A DNA stretch of 53,889 nt from Caulobacter sp. HMWF025 (GTDB lineage: Bacteria; Pseudomonadota; Alphaproteobacteria; Caulobacterales; Caulobacteraceae), in assembly GCF_003060965.1 (NCBI RefSeq), contig NZ_QAII01000052.1:1-53889 (forward strand), given 5' to 3'. How positions within the stretch are numbered: position 1 is the stretch's first letter; each line of letters begins with the position of its first letter. Positions 1 through 9,388 of this stretch are shown one piece after another. The notes under the pieces were generated by a model. It was not told where the DNA came from and ran no database searches. It was given only the letters and a program-made list of their open reading frames with translations. Made by a program: the position numbers and the translations under genes.

Positions 1-218
1 GGACGCGAATCCCGATGTCTCCCGCGAGGGTTGGGGCTCAATGCTGGAGGGGGGCGCGGGAGTCAAGCGCGGGGCCGGATTTGCGGTCCAAAGCCAGGCC
101 GTGTTGCCGTCAGAGGCCCCGCCGCTACGCCCCCCTGAGACAGATGGCCGCAGGGCAGGTTTCAGGCCCGTTAATCCTGTTTCCTTGAACTGCGAATTCC
201 AGAGCTGCGGATTCGGCC

Positions 219-2018
219 ATGAAACTCAGACTTCGAGATGCCTTGAATCTCTTTGCGGGTGCCTTGCTGCTGGGCTTTATCCTGGCCTCAGCAACTGCCG
301 TATTCTCGCTGCTGGAGCTCCGGGTCGGTGGGCCGTTGTCGAAGAAGCAGGCCCACGCCTATGAGCTGCTGGCCGACATTCTGCCACCGCCGCTCTATCT
401 GGTTGAGGCCATGCTGTCCGTGCACCATGGGGTCGAGGACCTTGGTCAGGCCAAGGTGACCCTGGACACCCTGGCTACCCTCAAGGCCCAGGATGAGCAG
501 CGGCGGGACTATTGGCAGACGGTGGGTTTGCCGAAGGAAATCCTGGCGACGCTTGAACAATCCCAGGCTGAAGCCGACGCGTTCTGGAGCGTCGTGGATC
601 AGAAGTACGCGCCGGCCCTGAAATCCGGCGACATAATTGCCGCCAACAGGTCCATTTCCGAACTCGAGCCGATCTATGTCCGGCACCGCAAGATCATCGA
701 CGGCCTCGCCATCATGGCCAACAAGGCCGCAGCCGATTCCGTTCTCGAAGCTGAACGCACCACGAAGATCGCCTTTGCTCTCCTGGCGGCGACGACCCTG
801 ATGATGCTGGTCCTCGTCGTGGCGGGCTCCAATGCCCTGCGCAATTTCGTTGTGATCCCTCTGTCGAAGGTGTCCGCCTATATGGGCCAGCTGGCTGCGG
901 GGGACTTCAGCCAGGAAGTCCCGATGCAGGGGCGCGCCGACGAGGTGGGCGAAATGGCTAGATCGGTTGCAAACTTCAGAACGGCCTCGCTGGAACGCCA
1001 GGCCGCCAAACAGGCCGAGCAGTTGAAGCAGTTCCAGGATCAGGACTGGGCGGCCGAAATGGCCAGAACCGAGGAGCGCAACCTGCGTCAACAGGTCGTC
1101 AAACTCCTGGGGGGCGGGCTCCAGCAATTGGCAGAAGGCAATCTGACTCAGCGGATAACCGCAAAATTTCCTCGAGAATTCGAATGTTTGCGCGACGACT
1201 TCAACAGCTCGCTGGAAATACTTGAAGAGACGATGGGGCGGGTCCTGGACAGCACCAGCGCTGTTGACAGCGGCTCACGCGAGATTTCCTCGGCGTCTGA
1301 TGATCTGGCCCGACGCACAGAGCAACAGGCCGCCAGCCTTGAGGAAACTGCCGCAGCACTGGACCAGGTCACCGCCACCGTCAGGCAGACCGCTGAAAAC
1401 GCGGCTGAGGCCCAGAAGGCTACCTCAGTCAGTCGCACCATGGTCGGCAAGTCCAGCGCTGTCGCCAATGAGGCCATGACTGCGATGGAGCGGATCGATG
1501 CCTCTTCACGCCAGATCGGCCAGATCATCACCGTGATCGATGAGATCGCGTTCCAGACCAATCTTCTGGCGCTTAATGCCGGGGTCGAAGCCGCCCGGGC
1601 CGGTGAGGCGGGCCGCGGCTTTGCGGTCGTCGCCCAGGAAGTGCGCGCCCTGGCCCAGCGCTCGGCGGATGCGGCCAAGGAGATCAAGACCCTGGTCACC
1701 GAGTCCTCGGACAGTGTCCAGAGCGGCGTCGGGCTGGTGGTCCGGGTCGGCGAGGAACTCTCCGGGGTCGTCGATCATTTCGGACGGATCGAGGATCTGG
1801 TGAACACCATCGCTTCGGCCGCTCGGCACCAGGCGGTCGGCCTGGCCGAAATCAACAATGCTGTCGGCCAGATGGACCAGGTTACCCAGCAGAATGCCGC
1901 GATGGTCGAGCAAACGACCGCCGCCAGCCACAACCTCACCCGTGAAGCCAGTGAGCTCGGGGCCCTGATCCAGCGGTTCACGGTCAGCGACAGTGCCACT
2001 CATGACCGGGCAGCCTGA
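219..2018 (+). CDS. Methyl-accepting chemotaxis protein (chemoreceptor)
   Basis: Inner-membrane chemoreceptor of 599 residues that would signal to a CheA/CheW array. TM1 is at about residues 11-33, followed by a periplasmic helical sensor of roughly 150 residues and TM2 at about 183-204. A HAMP domain follows (about 205-260), then a second HAMP-like linker and the cytoplasmic coiled-coil signalling domain. The conserved hairpin tip ([20 protein letters not shown]) begins near residue 444. The sensor opens with RVGGPL (35-40) and ADILPPPLY (52-60), which recur at the same positions in the second chemoreceptor of this window. What the sensor binds cannot be told. The gene stands alone and is convergent with argS. 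The 218 bases before it hold no supported gene, and no clear Shine-Dalgarno precedes the ATG. Confidence 0.95.
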   Translation: MKLRLRDALNLFAGALLLGFILASATAVFSLLELRVGGPLSKKQAHAYELLADILPPPLYLVEAMLSVHHGVEDLGQAKVTLDTLATLKAQDEQRRDYWQTVGLPKEILATLEQSQAEADAFWSVVDQKYAPALKSGDIIAANRSISELEPIYVRHRKIIDGLAIMANKAAADSVLEAERTTKIAFALLAATTLMMLVLVVAGSNALRNFVVIPLSKVSAYMGQLAAGDFSQEVPMQGRADEVGEMARSVANFRTASLERQAAKQAEQLKQFQDQDWAAEMARTEERNLRQQVVKLLGGGLQQLAEGNLTQRITAKFPREFECLRDDFNSSLEILEETMGRVLDSTSAVDSGSREISSASDDLARRTEQQAASLEETAAALDQVTATVRQTAENAAEAQKATSVSRTMVGKSSAVANEAMTAMERIDASSRQIGQIITVIDEIAFQTNLLALNAGVEAARAGEAGRGFAVVAQEVRALAQRSADAAKEIKTLVTESSDSVQSGVGLVVRVGEELSGVVDHFGRIEDLVNTIASAARHQAVGLAEINNAVGQMDQVTQQNAAMVEQTTAASHNLTREASELGALIQRFTVSDSATHDRAA

Positions 2019-2069
2019 CAGGTCTTCGACCCTGAGCGGCTTAGGCGCGGCCTGGCTGGCGTCTGCCGG

Positions 2070-3872
2070 CTACATCCGTTCCGGTGCCTCGATCCCCAGC
2101 AGGTCGAGGACCTGCTCGAGCTGCCGCAGCGTCGTCTGGGCAAGGTTCAGGCGCGAGGCGCGCATGGCCTCATCGTCGGCCCCCATGATCGGGCAGGCCG
2201 CATAGAACTTTGAGAAGGTCTGGGCCAGCTTGTAGGCGTGCTCGGCCAGGAAGTTGGGAGCCTTCTTGTCATAGGCCTCCGACAGCGCGCCTTCGAAGGC
2301 GTCCAGTAGCATGGCCAGATCCCGCTCGGCGGGTTCGCCGATGACGATCCGCCCGGCCTGTACCCCGGCCTCGGCCGCCCGGCGCAGGACGCTTTTGATG
2401 CGCACCGACTGGTACAGCAGATAGGGGCCCGTCTTGCCCTCGAAGCTGGTGAAGCGGTCGAGATCGAAGACATAGGAGGTGCCACGGAAGTTCTGCAGAT
2501 CCGCAAACTTAAGCGCCGCGACCCCCACCTTGTGGGCGGTGTCCTCGAAGGCCTCCACCGACAGCTCTGTGCCGAGACCGGCTTCGCGCAGGCGCTCGCG
2601 GGCCTTTTCGCGGGCCATCTCGATGAGATCGTGCAGCTTCAGAACGCCGCCGGCGCGGGTTTTGAACGGCTTTCCGTCACTGCCGTTCATGGTGCCGAAG
2701 CCGATATGCTCCAGGCTGCCTGGCGTGGCATAGTCGGCCAGATAGGCGGCGCGGAACACCGTTTCGAAGTGATCGGCCTGGCGCTGGTCAACGCAGTACA
2801 GGATCAGGTGCGGGTCGAACGAACTGCGGCGATCCAGGATGGTCGCCAGATCGGTCGTGCCATACATGGCCGAGCCTTCCGACGAGACGACGAGCAGCGG
2901 CAGGACATCGCGTTTGTCATCTTCGCGGGCCACGCGGACGATCCGGGCACCCTGGTCCTCGACCAGCAGGCCCTTGGCCTCCAGCTGGTAGACCATCGGC
3001 GCAATCAGGTCCTGCACGTCGCTCTCGCCCTTCCAGAGGTCGAAATCGACGCCGAGGGCATGGAATTCGCGCTCGAGGGCCACCCGGCTGATGTTCACGA
3101 AGTGACGCCAAAGCAGGCGGTAGCCGAACCGGCCGTTCTGGAGTTCCGCCGTGGCCTTGCGAGCCCGTTCCTTGAACTCGGGGTCTTCCTTCTGCCGGGC
3201 CGAGGCTATCGGATAGATTCGGTCGAGGTCGGCCAGGCTTACCCGCTGGCCGAACTCGGCCATGACCTTGGCCTCGTCGGCCGTCGAGAAACCGCGCGGG
3301 GCTTCGATCAGGCGATCCAGCAGGGCACCGATGAAGGCGTCTTCTTCCATGATGGCACTGATCAGCAGGCCCATCTGAAAGCCCCAGTCACCGAAGTGGG
3401 CGTCGCCCACCACGTCGTCACCCCGGAAGCGATAGAGGCGCTTGATCGACTCGCCGATGATCGAAGCCCGCAGGTGGCCCACATGCATGGGCTTGGCCAC
3501 ATTGGGGCCGGCATAGTCGATCAGCACGCGGCGCGGCTCGTCGAGAAGCACCGCACCGGTGCGGGGATCGGCGGCGATTTCCCGCGTTCGGGCCGACAGG
3601 GCCTCGGCGCTGACACGCATGTTGATGAAGCCGACGCCGGCAATATCGACCGATGCCAGGCGCGGGTCGCCCTTCAGGTGCTCGACCACCTGGACAGCGA
3701 TCTCGCGGGGATTGCGCTTGGCGCTCTTGGCGGCTGCAAGCGCCCCATTGCACTGGAAATCAGCCAGATCAGGCCGGTCGGACGCCGTCACGCGCCCGAA
3801 CTCGGGAGACAGTCCGGCGGCCTGGAAAGCGGCCGCGGCCGCTTCACTCAGGGACCGCTTCAAATCGCTCAT
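2070..3872 (-). CDS. argS: Arginyl-tRNA synthetase
   Basis: Class Ia aminoacyl-tRNA synthetase of 600 residues that charges tRNA-Arg with arginine using ATP. An N-terminal Add-1-type domain covers about residues 1-90. The HIGH signature appears as HVGH inside [17 protein letters not shown]. The KMSKS loop is the degenerate DGKPFKTR form usual in bacterial ArgRS. The C-terminal DALR anticodon-binding domain covers about the last 120 residues. The start codon overlaps the stop of the upstream gene (ATGA), so the two are probably translationally coupled. Length and motifs are normal for the family. Confidence 0.97.
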   Translation of the reverse strand: MSDLKRSLSEAAAAAFQAAGLSPEFGRVTASDRPDLADFQCNGALAAAKSAKRNPREIAVQVVEHLKGDPRLASVDIAGVGFINMRVSAEALSARTREIAADPRTGAVLLDEPRRVLIDYAGPNVAKPMHVGHLRASIIGESIKRLYRFRGDDVVGDAHFGDWGFQMGLLISAIMEEDAFIGALLDRLIEAPRGFSTADEAKVMAEFGQRVSLADLDRIYPIASARQKEDPEFKERARKATAELQNGRFGYRLLWRHFVNISRVALEREFHALGVDFDLWKGESDVQDLIAPMVYQLEAKGLLVEDQGARIVRVAREDDKRDVLPLLVVSSEGSAMYGTTDLATILDRRSSFDPHLILYCVDQRQADHFETVFRAAYLADYATPGSLEHIGFGTMNGSDGKPFKTRAGGVLKLHDLIEMAREKARERLREAGLGTELSVEAFEDTAHKVGVAALKFADLQNFRGTSYVFDLDRFTSFEGKTGPYLLYQSVRIKSVLRRAAEAGVQAGRIVIGEPAERDLAMLLDAFEGALSEAYDKKAPNFLAEHAYKLAQTFSKFYAACPIMGADDEAMRASRLNLAQTTLRQLEQVLDLLGIEAPERM

Positions 3873-4579
3873 TGCTTGGTGGTAGTCCCTGGTTGGCCGG
3901 CCTGGGCGGTCTGGCCGGCGTTGACGCGGAAGCGCTTGCCGTCGCGATTGAAGGCCGCCATTTCCGGCGTCACGTCAAAGCCGACGAGCACTTCGAAATT
4001 GCCGCCGCTGACCTTGGCGTCGGCGCGCGGAATGGTGATGGTGTTGAGGACCTCGGTCGCGAAGACGCGGTCCTGACCGGCCGGAAAGGTGATCGGCAGG
4101 TCGAAATACTCCTTGGCGATCACGGCCTGGTTCCGCTCGGTCACTGCGACCCAGTAGCGGTAGGTGCGGTGGCTGTCGGTGGCCTGCGGACCCCGGCCCA
4201 GCTGGAACAGGATTTCCATGCGCATGCTGATCGGGTCGTCGCTCTTGTAGGCGCAGCCCGAGGAGATGCCCTGGATCTCGCCCGTATAGCCGACGGTCGT
4301 CGGGCTCTCGCGGCCGTCCTTGAATTCGACATAGCGGCTGGCGTCGTACAGCACCTTTACATAGGGGCAGGGGCCGGCATTGCGCAGTTGGGGCAGCGGA
4401 GCCTTGGGCTGGTTCCACTCTTCGTCGCGCTTCTTCTTCTTGCCAGCCTGTTCCTCATCCCCGCCGGCACCGCCGCCCTGGTCGCCGCGACCGCGCGATT
4501 GGGCATTGGCGCTCATCGCCGTTGCGGCGAGCGAGACGGCCATCAGGGCGCTGAGGGCAAGCGTGAGATTACGGCGCAT
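3869..4579 (-). CDS. Exported hypothetical protein upstream of argS
   Basis: A 236-residue protein of unknown function. The N-terminus ([26 protein letters not shown]) is a classical signal peptide with probable cleavage near residue 26. A low-complexity G/E/K-rich stretch follows (about 28-55), and then a compact domain with two cysteines, one at CPY near residue 72 and one at GCAY near residue 108, which could form a periplasmic disulfide. I do not recognise a named family. The gene overlaps argS by four bases and lies divergent to ispH across 151 bases. Pairing an exported protein with a housekeeping synthetase is probably only shared transcription. Confidence 0.85.
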   Translation of the reverse strand: MRRNLTLALSALMAVSLAATAMSANAQSRGRGDQGGGAGGDEEQAGKKKKRDEEWNQPKAPLPQLRNAGPCPYVKVLYDASRYVEFKDGRESPTTVGYTGEIQGISSGCAYKSDDPISMRMEILFQLGRGPQATDSHRTYRYWVAVTERNQAVIAKEYFDLPITFPAGQDRVFATEVLNTITIPRADAKVSGGNFEVLVGFDVTPEMAAFNRDGKRFRVNAGQTAQAGQPGTTTKQ

Positions 4580-4707
4580 GAAACGTCCGGTCAGAAAATG
4601 AAGAGCCAGTCGGGGCGCGTGCCCCAGGCGGCGTCATGCAGCCTGATAAAGGCATATGCGTGACGTCGCAATGTACAGACTGGGCGCGCTGACTCTGGCG
4701 CAGCGAT

Positions 4708-4730
4708 CCCCGAACGCCTAGGTTCGGCCC
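4708..4730 (+). promoter_or_regulatory. Inverted repeat abutting the ispH start codon
   Basis: CCGAAC (4710-4715) and GTTCGG (4722-4727) form perfect 6-bp arms around GCCTAG, ending three bases before the ATG. No Shine-Dalgarno sequence is visible. The CTAGGTTC stretch resembles the extended -10 element of Caulobacter housekeeping promoters, which would start a leaderless or nearly leaderless message. The repeat could instead be an operator or a 5' hairpin. The repeat is seen directly; its role is inferred. Confidence 0.4.
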
Positions 4731-5690
4731 ATGAACGCTCCCGCTCCGGTCCGTCCCGCCCTCACCATCCTGCTGGCCAGCCCTCGAGGCTTCTGTGCCG
4801 GCGTGGATCGCGCCATCCAGATCGTCGAGCGCGCCATCGAAAAATTCGGTGCGCCGGTCTATGTGCGGCACGAGATCGTCCATAACCGCCATGTGGTTGA
4901 CCGGCTGAAGGCCCTGGGCGCGATCTTCATCGAGGAGCTCAGCGAAGCCCCCGACGACCGCCCCATCGTCTTTTCAGCCCACGGCGTGCCCAAGTCGGTG
5001 CCGGCCGAGGCCAAGGCCCGGCAGATGATCTATCTGGATGCCACCTGCCCGCTGGTCTCCAAGGTGCATGTCGAGGCCCAGAAGCATTTCGACGCGGGGC
5101 GCGAGATTGTGCTGATCGGCCATGAGGGCCACCCGGAGGTCGTCGGCACCATGGGCCAGCTGCCGGAGGGGTCGGTGACTCTGATCGAGGACATTGACGA
5201 TGCCCGCGTCTGGCAGCCGAAGGACGCCGCCAATGTGGCCTTCCTGACCCAGACCACCCTTTCGGTCGATGATACCGCCGAGATGGTCGATACCTTGAAG
5301 GCCCGCTTCCCCGGCATCGCCGCGCCGCATAAGGAAGACATCTGCTACGCCACGACCAACCGCCAGGACGCGGTCAAGAGCCTGGCCCGGGCTTCCGAGC
5401 TGGTGCTGGTGGTGGGTTCGCGCAACTCGTCCAACTCGGTGCGCCTGGCCGAGGTCGGCCTGAAGGCCGGGGCCCGCGACGCCCGCCTGATCGACGATGC
5501 GACCGGGCTGGACTGGTCTTGGTTTGAAGGCGTCTCCCGGGTCGGTCTGACCGCCGGGGCCTCGGCCCCCGAGGATCTGGTGCAAGGCGTCATCGACGCC
5601 ATCGCCGCGCGGTTCGACGTCACGGTCGTGGACCTCGTCGAGGCCCGTGAGACCGTGACCTTCAAGCTGCCGAGGCTGCTGACGGCCTAG
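4731..5690 (+). CDS. ispH: 4-hydroxy-3-methylbut-2-enyl diphosphate reductase
   Basis: Last enzyme of the MEP isoprenoid pathway, an iron-sulfur enzyme converting HMBPP to IPP and DMAPP in the cytoplasm. The protein has 319 residues. The three cluster-binding cysteines sit in [21 protein letters not shown] and [10 protein letters not shown]. The catalytic Glu region and the SSNS motif (RNSSNSVRL) are present. In many relatives thrB and rnhA follow directly; here a GbsR/SRPBCC pair lies between them. Transcription appears monocistronic, with a GC-rich hairpin just downstream. Confidence 0.97.
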   Translation: MNAPAPVRPALTILLASPRGFCAGVDRAIQIVERAIEKFGAPVYVRHEIVHNRHVVDRLKALGAIFIEELSEAPDDRPIVFSAHGVPKSVPAEAKARQMIYLDATCPLVSKVHVEAQKHFDAGREIVLIGHEGHPEVVGTMGQLPEGSVTLIEDIDDARVWQPKDAANVAFLTQTTLSVDDTAEMVDTLKARFPGIAAPHKEDICYATTNRQDAVKSLARASELVLVVGSRNSSNSVRLAEVGLKAGARDARLIDDATGLDWSWFEGVSRVGLTAGASAPEDLVQGVIDAIAARFDVTVVDLVEARETVTFKLPRLLTA

Positions 5691-5702
5691 GACCTTCAGT
5701 GC

Positions 5703-5729
5703 CCTGCCTCGCCCCTGGTCAGAGGCAGG
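5703..5729 (+). terminator. Hairpin downstream of ispH
   Basis: CCTGCCTC (5703-5710) pairs perfectly with GAGGCAGG (5722-5729) across an 11-base loop, 13 bases after the ispH stop. There is no U-tract, so it may protect or define the 3' end rather than act as a strong intrinsic terminator. Confidence 0.4.
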
Positions 5730-5777
5730 AGCGAACGGTGGGCTGCAGCGCTTGACTTTCTTCCAAATCGGTCGCTT

Positions 5778-5797
5778 ATTTCCGTCATGACAGAAAT
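5778..5797. promoter_or_regulatory. 20-bp palindrome over the GbsR/MarR start codon (operator 1)
   Basis: ATTTCCGTCATGACAGAAAT is a palindrome with 9 of 10 positions matching in each half. Its centre lies on the ATG of the regulator at 5787. A weaker version with the same length and the same ATTTC...GAAAT ends occurs at 6371-6390, before the SRPBCC gene. Autorepression by the GbsR/MarR-type regulator is the simplest reading (inference). Confidence 0.6.
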
Positions 5798-6356
5798 TAC
5801 TGACAGGTCTCTGCCTCTTGCGGTCGAGCAGATTGTCCTCCGCTGGGGAGACCTCGGCGGTCAATGGGGAGTCAATCGCTCGGTCGCCCAGATCCAGGCG
5901 CTGCTGTTTCTGAGCGAGAAGCCGCTCACGGCCGAGGATATTGCCACGACCCTGGGACTGGCCCGCTCCAATGTCTCGAACAGCCTCAAGGAATTGCTGG
6001 CCTGGAAACTGATCCACAGGGTTCCGGTCCTGGGCGACCGCCGGGATCACTATGAGGCGGAGACGGATCTCTGGCAGATGGCCTCAAGGGTCGCGCAAGG
6101 TCGCAAGGCCCGTGAAATCGACCCCATGGTGGCTGCCATCAACGACGCCGTGGCAGGCGTCGATGCGCAAGGCCCGGCGATCAGCCCTGAGGTCAAGGCG
6201 CGACTGAAGCGGATGCATGCCTTCGTCAACACGGTCGACCATTGGTACGAGCAGATGCTTGACGTCCCGCCTGAGACGCTGATGCGACTGATCCGGATGG
6301 GCTCAAAGGTCGTTGGCCTGCTGAAGTTTGTGAGCGGCAAGGACCGCAGCGACTAA
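5787..6356 (+). CDS. GbsR/MarR-family transcriptional regulator
   Basis: A DNA-binding regulator of 189 residues. The winged helix-turn-helix covers about residues 30-95, with the recognition helix in AEDIATTLGLARSNVSNSLKEL, followed by a basic wing (GDRRDHYEAETDLW). The C-terminal half is helical and would dimerise or sense a ligand, as in GbsR-type proteins. It is followed after 60 bases by a membrane SRPBCC gene on the same strand. The start codon lies inside a 20-bp palindrome, and a related site precedes the next gene, so it probably represses both. The inducing signal is unknown. The pair separates ispH from thrB-rnhA and may be a later insertion. Confidence 0.88.
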   Translation: MTEITDRSLPLAVEQIVLRWGDLGGQWGVNRSVAQIQALLFLSEKPLTAEDIATTLGLARSNVSNSLKELLAWKLIHRVPVLGDRRDHYEAETDLWQMASRVAQGRKAREIDPMVAAINDAVAGVDAQGPAISPEVKARLKRMHAFVNTVDHWYEQMLDVPPETLMRLIRMGSKVVGLLKFVSGKDRSD

Positions 6357-6374
6357 AAATTTGTCCGCAAATTT
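6357..6374. repeat. Perfect inverted repeat after the regulator gene
   Basis: AAATTTG (6357-6363) and CAAATTT (6368-6374) form 7-bp arms around TCCG, starting just after the regulator's stop codon. It is AT-rich, unlike the surrounding DNA, and directly precedes the second operator-like 20-mer. It could be a weak hairpin in the message or an additional protein-binding site. Confidence 0.5.
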
Positions 6375-6390
6375 CTTTCAATACGGAAAT
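6371..6390. promoter_or_regulatory. Second operator-like 20-mer before the SRPBCC gene
   Basis: ATTTCTTTCAATACGGAAAT keeps the ATTTC...GAAAT ends and exact length of the site at 5778-5797 but is less symmetric inside. The adjoining ACGGAAATAACTGACGGA (6383-6400) matches 14 of 18 bases of 5790-5807, so the two regions share more than the palindrome ends. Co-regulation of this gene by the upstream regulator is inferred. Confidence 0.5.
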
Positions 6391-6416
6391 AACTGACGGA
6401 AACGAAGGAGTGCTGG

Positions 6417-7415
6417 GTGAAGTCGCAATCGCCATGGGCCGAAAGGCCTCGCAAACGTCTCAAGCACCGGGTTCTGTCCGGGTTTGCCCTCGCGCTCATC
6501 ATCGCCTTGAGTGCCTTCCTGCTGCTCTCAGCCTCCCACGCCGGGTCTGTCTGGTTTGCCAGTCTCTGGTTCCTCGCCCTGCTGCCGGCTGTGCTTTGCG
6601 CCCTGATCTGCTACATCGGTGACCCGGACCAGACGCGTTCAGCGACCTTCTACTGGAATGTCCCCCTCGTCCTTTGCGCCCTGGTCTGTGTAGCCTCTGT
6701 TTTCGTCCTGCATGAGGGCGTCATCTGCCTCGTGATGCTCTCGCCGGTCTGGCTGGGCAGCGGCTGGGCAGGTGCATTTGTAATGCGTGCCCAACGGGGG
6801 CGCCGGGTCCGAGCGCTTGAGTCCAGCTTTTTGATCATTCCGCTGGTCGCGGCCATGGTCGAGGCGCAGATTCCCTTTCCACATGAGACGGTTACGCTCA
6901 CCCGCAGCGTCCTGATCAACGCGCCGCCCGAGGCGATCTGGCCCTACGCCGTCTCCAGTCGCGACATCGATGTTCATGAAGGGCGCTGGACGGTTACGCA
7001 TAACCTCATCGGCATGCCGAGGCCGCGGGAGTCCGTGATGGCTGGCACCGGTGTAGGGGCTGTGCGGACGGCCTACTGGGGCGAGCACGTCAATTTCCAG
7101 GAACGCATTGTCGCCTGGGAGCCGGGTCAGAAGCTGGGCTGGCGTTTCAACTTCACCAACAGCTCTGTCCAGGAATACACCGACAAGCATATCTCGCCGG
7201 ACGGCCAGTTCCTGACGGTCGATTCCGGCGACTATCGCCTTCGTCCCGTCAATGCCGGTACGACTGAACTCACCCTGACGACCCGGTACATCGCCAAGAC
7301 CCACGTCAATCCCTACGCCAAGCTGTGGGGTGAACTGATGATGGGCGACGTGCAGGAGAACGTGCTGACGATCATCAAGGACCGGGCAGAGCGTGCTTCG
7401 GAGGGGCAAACCTAG
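6417..7415 (+). CDS. Membrane-anchored SRPBCC (polyketide cyclase/START-like) protein
   Basis: The protein has 332 residues. About four membrane segments fill residues 15-145, and a soluble SRPBCC domain follows from about residue 155 (TLTRSVLINAPPEAIWPYAV). Such domains form a deep pocket for hydrophobic ligands. The GTG start is chosen because GAAGGAG (6404-6410) sits six bases before it. The gene follows a GbsR/MarR-type regulator and operator-like sequences, so expression is probably switched by that regulator. A guess is a stress- or lipid-responsive envelope protein; no substrate can be named. Confidence 0.82.
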   Translation: MKSQSPWAERPRKRLKHRVLSGFALALIIALSAFLLLSASHAGSVWFASLWFLALLPAVLCALICYIGDPDQTRSATFYWNVPLVLCALVCVASVFVLHEGVICLVMLSPVWLGSGWAGAFVMRAQRGRRVRALESSFLIIPLVAAMVEAQIPFPHETVTLTRSVLINAPPEAIWPYAVSSRDIDVHEGRWTVTHNLIGMPRPRESVMAGTGVGAVRTAYWGEHVNFQERIVAWEPGQKLGWRFNFTNSSVQEYTDKHISPDGQFLTVDSGDYRLRPVNAGTTELTLTTRYIAKTHVNPYAKLWGELMMGDVQENVLTIIKDRAERASEGQT

Positions 7416-7482
7416 CCTCGCTCGCGGCTCCCGTCGCCCTCACCCTCTTGACCGCCAGCGCCCGCTCCCGCATCCCCCGGGC

Positions 7483-8436
7483 ATGGCCGTCTATACCGAC
7501 ATCACCGACGAAGAACTGTCCGCCTTCCTGGCCGATTTCGACCTGGGGCAGGCGCTGGCGTTCAAGGGCATTGCCGAGGGGGTGGAGAACTCCAACTTCC
7601 TGCTGGAGACCGAGGGCGGCCGGTTCATCCTGACGGTCTATGAAAAGCGCGCCCGGCCCGAGGATCTGCCCTATTTCCTCAATCTGATGACCTGGCTGGC
7701 CCAGCGCGGCTATCCCAGCGCCCGGGCGATCGCCGACCGCAAGGGGGCGACCCTGAAGACCATTCGCGGCAAGCCCGCCGCCCTGGTCGAGTTCTTGCCC
7801 GGTCTGTCGATCCGCAAGCCCACCGCCGCCCATTGCCGCGAAGCCGGTGAGGGCCTGGCGCATCTGCATCTGGCCGGCGAAGGCTATGCGGGGCGCAGGG
7901 CCAACGACCTGGGCCAGGCGGCCTGGTCGCCGCTGTTTGCCAAACATCGTCAGGCCGCCGAGGGGCTAAAGCCCGGCCTTGCTGCCACAATCGACAAGGA
8001 TCTGGCGCAACTGGCCCTGATGTGGCCGCGCAACCTGCCGTCGGGCACGATCCACGCCGACTATTTTCCCGACAATGTCTTCTTCAGGCCAGACGGCAAG
8101 TTCGCCGCCGCGATCGACTTCTATTTCGCCTGCGACGACGCCTATGCCTATGACATCGCGGTGATGCTGAATGCCTGGTGCTTCGAGACCGACGGCAGTT
8201 TCAACGTCACGGCCGCCCAGGCCCTGCTGGCCGGCTACCAGCGCCGTCGGCCGCTCAGCCCGGCCGAGAAGGACGCGCTGCCGATCCTGGCGCGGGGCGC
8301 GGCGATGCGCTTCTTCCTGACCCGTCTAGCGGACTGGGGCGCGACCCCGGCCGGTGCGCTGGTCAAGCCGAAGGATCCGCTGGAGTACGAGCGCAAGCTG
8401 GCCGTGCACCGTGAGGGCCTGGTGCTGTTCGCATGA
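7483..8436 (+). CDS. thrB: Homoserine kinase (ChoK-like type)
   Basis: Phosphorylates homoserine in threonine biosynthesis. The protein has 317 residues with the aminoglycoside-phosphotransferase/choline-kinase fold typical of alphaproteobacterial ThrB, not the GHMP-kinase type of E. coli. The N-terminus [12 protein letters not shown] matches the family start, so this ATG is preferred over an in-frame upstream GTG at 7393 that lies inside the previous gene. The catalytic motif is [11 protein letters not shown] (Brenner-type HxDxxxxN), and the metal-binding aspartate lies in AAIDFYFA. The stop overlaps the rnhA start (ATGA), indicating a two-gene operon. Confidence 0.95.
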   Translation: MAVYTDITDEELSAFLADFDLGQALAFKGIAEGVENSNFLLETEGGRFILTVYEKRARPEDLPYFLNLMTWLAQRGYPSARAIADRKGATLKTIRGKPAALVEFLPGLSIRKPTAAHCREAGEGLAHLHLAGEGYAGRRANDLGQAAWSPLFAKHRQAAEGLKPGLAATIDKDLAQLALMWPRNLPSGTIHADYFPDNVFFRPDGKFAAAIDFYFACDDAYAYDIAVMLNAWCFETDGSFNVTAAQALLAGYQRRRPLSPAEKDALPILARGAAMRFFLTRLADWGATPAGALVKPKDPLEYERKLAVHREGLVLFA

Positions 8437-8882
8437 CGCCCAAGGTGACGGTCTTCACCGACGGGGCCTGCAAGGGCAATCCCGGCCCAGGTGGCTGGGG
8501 CGCGATCCTGATGTATGGCGACAAGAGCAAGGAAATCTGTGGCGGCGAAGGCCACACGACCAATAACCGCATGGAACTGATGGGGGCCATCATGGCCCTT
8601 GAGGCTCTGACCAAGCCCTGCAAGGTCGAGCTGCACACCGACAGCCAGTATGTGATGAAGGGCGTCACCCAGTGGATCCATGGCTGGAAGGACCGGGGCT
8701 GGAGAACCGCTGACAAGAGCCCCGTCAAGAATGACGACCTCTGGAAGCGTCTGGACACCGCCCGCAACCGGCACGAGGTCGACTGGCGCTGGGTCAAGGG
8801 CCATGCCGGTCACCCTCTTAATGAACGTGCCGACGAACTGGCCAACAAGGGCCTGCGCGACGCCAATTCAGGGACGCGCTGA
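8433..8882 (+). CDS. rnhA: Ribonuclease HI
   Basis: Degrades the RNA strand of RNA-DNA hybrids in replication and R-loop removal. The protein has 149 residues, normal for type HI. The DEDD active site is complete: D10 in [12 protein letters not shown] in NRMELMGA, D in TDSQYV and D in NERADELA. It is coupled to thrB by a four-base overlap. Its last 15 bases overlap the convergent HxlR regulator gene. Confidence 0.97.
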   Translation: MTPKVTVFTDGACKGNPGPGGWGAILMYGDKSKEICGGEGHTTNNRMELMGAIMALEALTKPCKVELHTDSQYVMKGVTQWIHGWKDRGWRTADKSPVKNDDLWKRLDTARNRHEVDWRWVKGHAGHPLNERADELANKGLRDANSGTR

Positions 8883-9311
8883 GCTTTCCGGCCTGTCGCT
8901 ATCCGGCGCTACAGGGGACTCCCAGTGCTGCAGGATCCGGTCGAGGCTGACCTCGATCCAGTCGGCCAGGCTACGGACCTTGGCGGCGACCTCAATCCCC
9001 AGCGGCGTCAGGCTGTACTCGACATGTGGCGGCACCACCTGGAAGGCGACGCGGCGGACAAAGCCGTCGCCTTCGAGTTGCTGCAGGGTCTGGGCCAGCA
9101 TCCGCTCGCTGACCCCTGCGATACGCCGACGCAGAACGCTGAAGCGACAGGTGCCGCTCTCGAGCGTCATCAGCACCAGCACGCCCCAGCGGCTGGTCAC
9201 ATGATTCAGGACCTGCCGCGACGGGCAGGCGGCCGACATCAGATCCCCACGCGCCAGCTTGGACGACAACGGAACGGCCTCGGTCAGGGCAGGATTGGGA
9301 GAATTCTTCAT
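8868..9311 (-). CDS. HxlR-family transcriptional regulator
   Basis: A winged-helix regulator of 147 residues. The conserved Cys (C29, in [10 protein letters not shown]) sits at the position used for redox or electrophile sensing in several HxlR proteins. The signature [24 protein letters not shown] stretch and [17 protein letters not shown] follow. It is divergent from a QorB-type reductase, an arrangement also known in E. coli (ytfH/ytfG), so it likely controls that gene and itself. Small inverted repeats lie in the 77-base gap. The sensing signal is inferred to be quinone or electrophile stress. Confidence 0.92.
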   Translation of the reverse strand: MKNSPNPALTEAVPLSSKLARGDLMSAACPSRQVLNHVTSRWGVLVLMTLESGTCRFSVLRRRIAGVSERMLAQTLQQLEGDGFVRRVAFQVVPPHVEYSLTPLGIEVAAKVRSLADWIEVSLDRILQHWESPVAPDSDRPESSARP

Positions 9312-9344
9312 ACTTACATTTATGTACGTACTTACTAAAAGTAA
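9311..9344. promoter_or_regulatory. Repeats between hxlR-type gene and qorB (candidate operators)
   Basis: Three elements share this AT-rich stretch. TACAT/ATGTA arms flank TT (9315-9326). TACTTAC occurs twice in direct orientation (9311-9317 and 9329-9335). TTACT/AGTAA arms flank AAA (9332-9344). YodB-type HxlR regulators bind TACT...AGTA sites, so the last is the best operator candidate. Which gene's promoter is covered cannot be decided by eye. Confidence 0.5.
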
Positions 9345-9388
9345 TCAATAGGCCCAGATGTCCTCCGTCACACTCACGGAGATCAAAC

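Noticed and set aside
174-194. CtrA site upstream of the first chemoreceptor
   Set aside because: TTAA is present but the second half-site is at the wrong spacing.
41-364. 107-residue frame at the left edge
   Set aside because: It overlaps the chemoreceptor start in another frame and has no recognisable feature.
2532-4076. 514-residue open frame opposite argS
   Set aside because: It mirrors argS and the upstream gene; composition and motifs support the minus-strand genes, and GC-rich DNA often leaves the opposite frame open.
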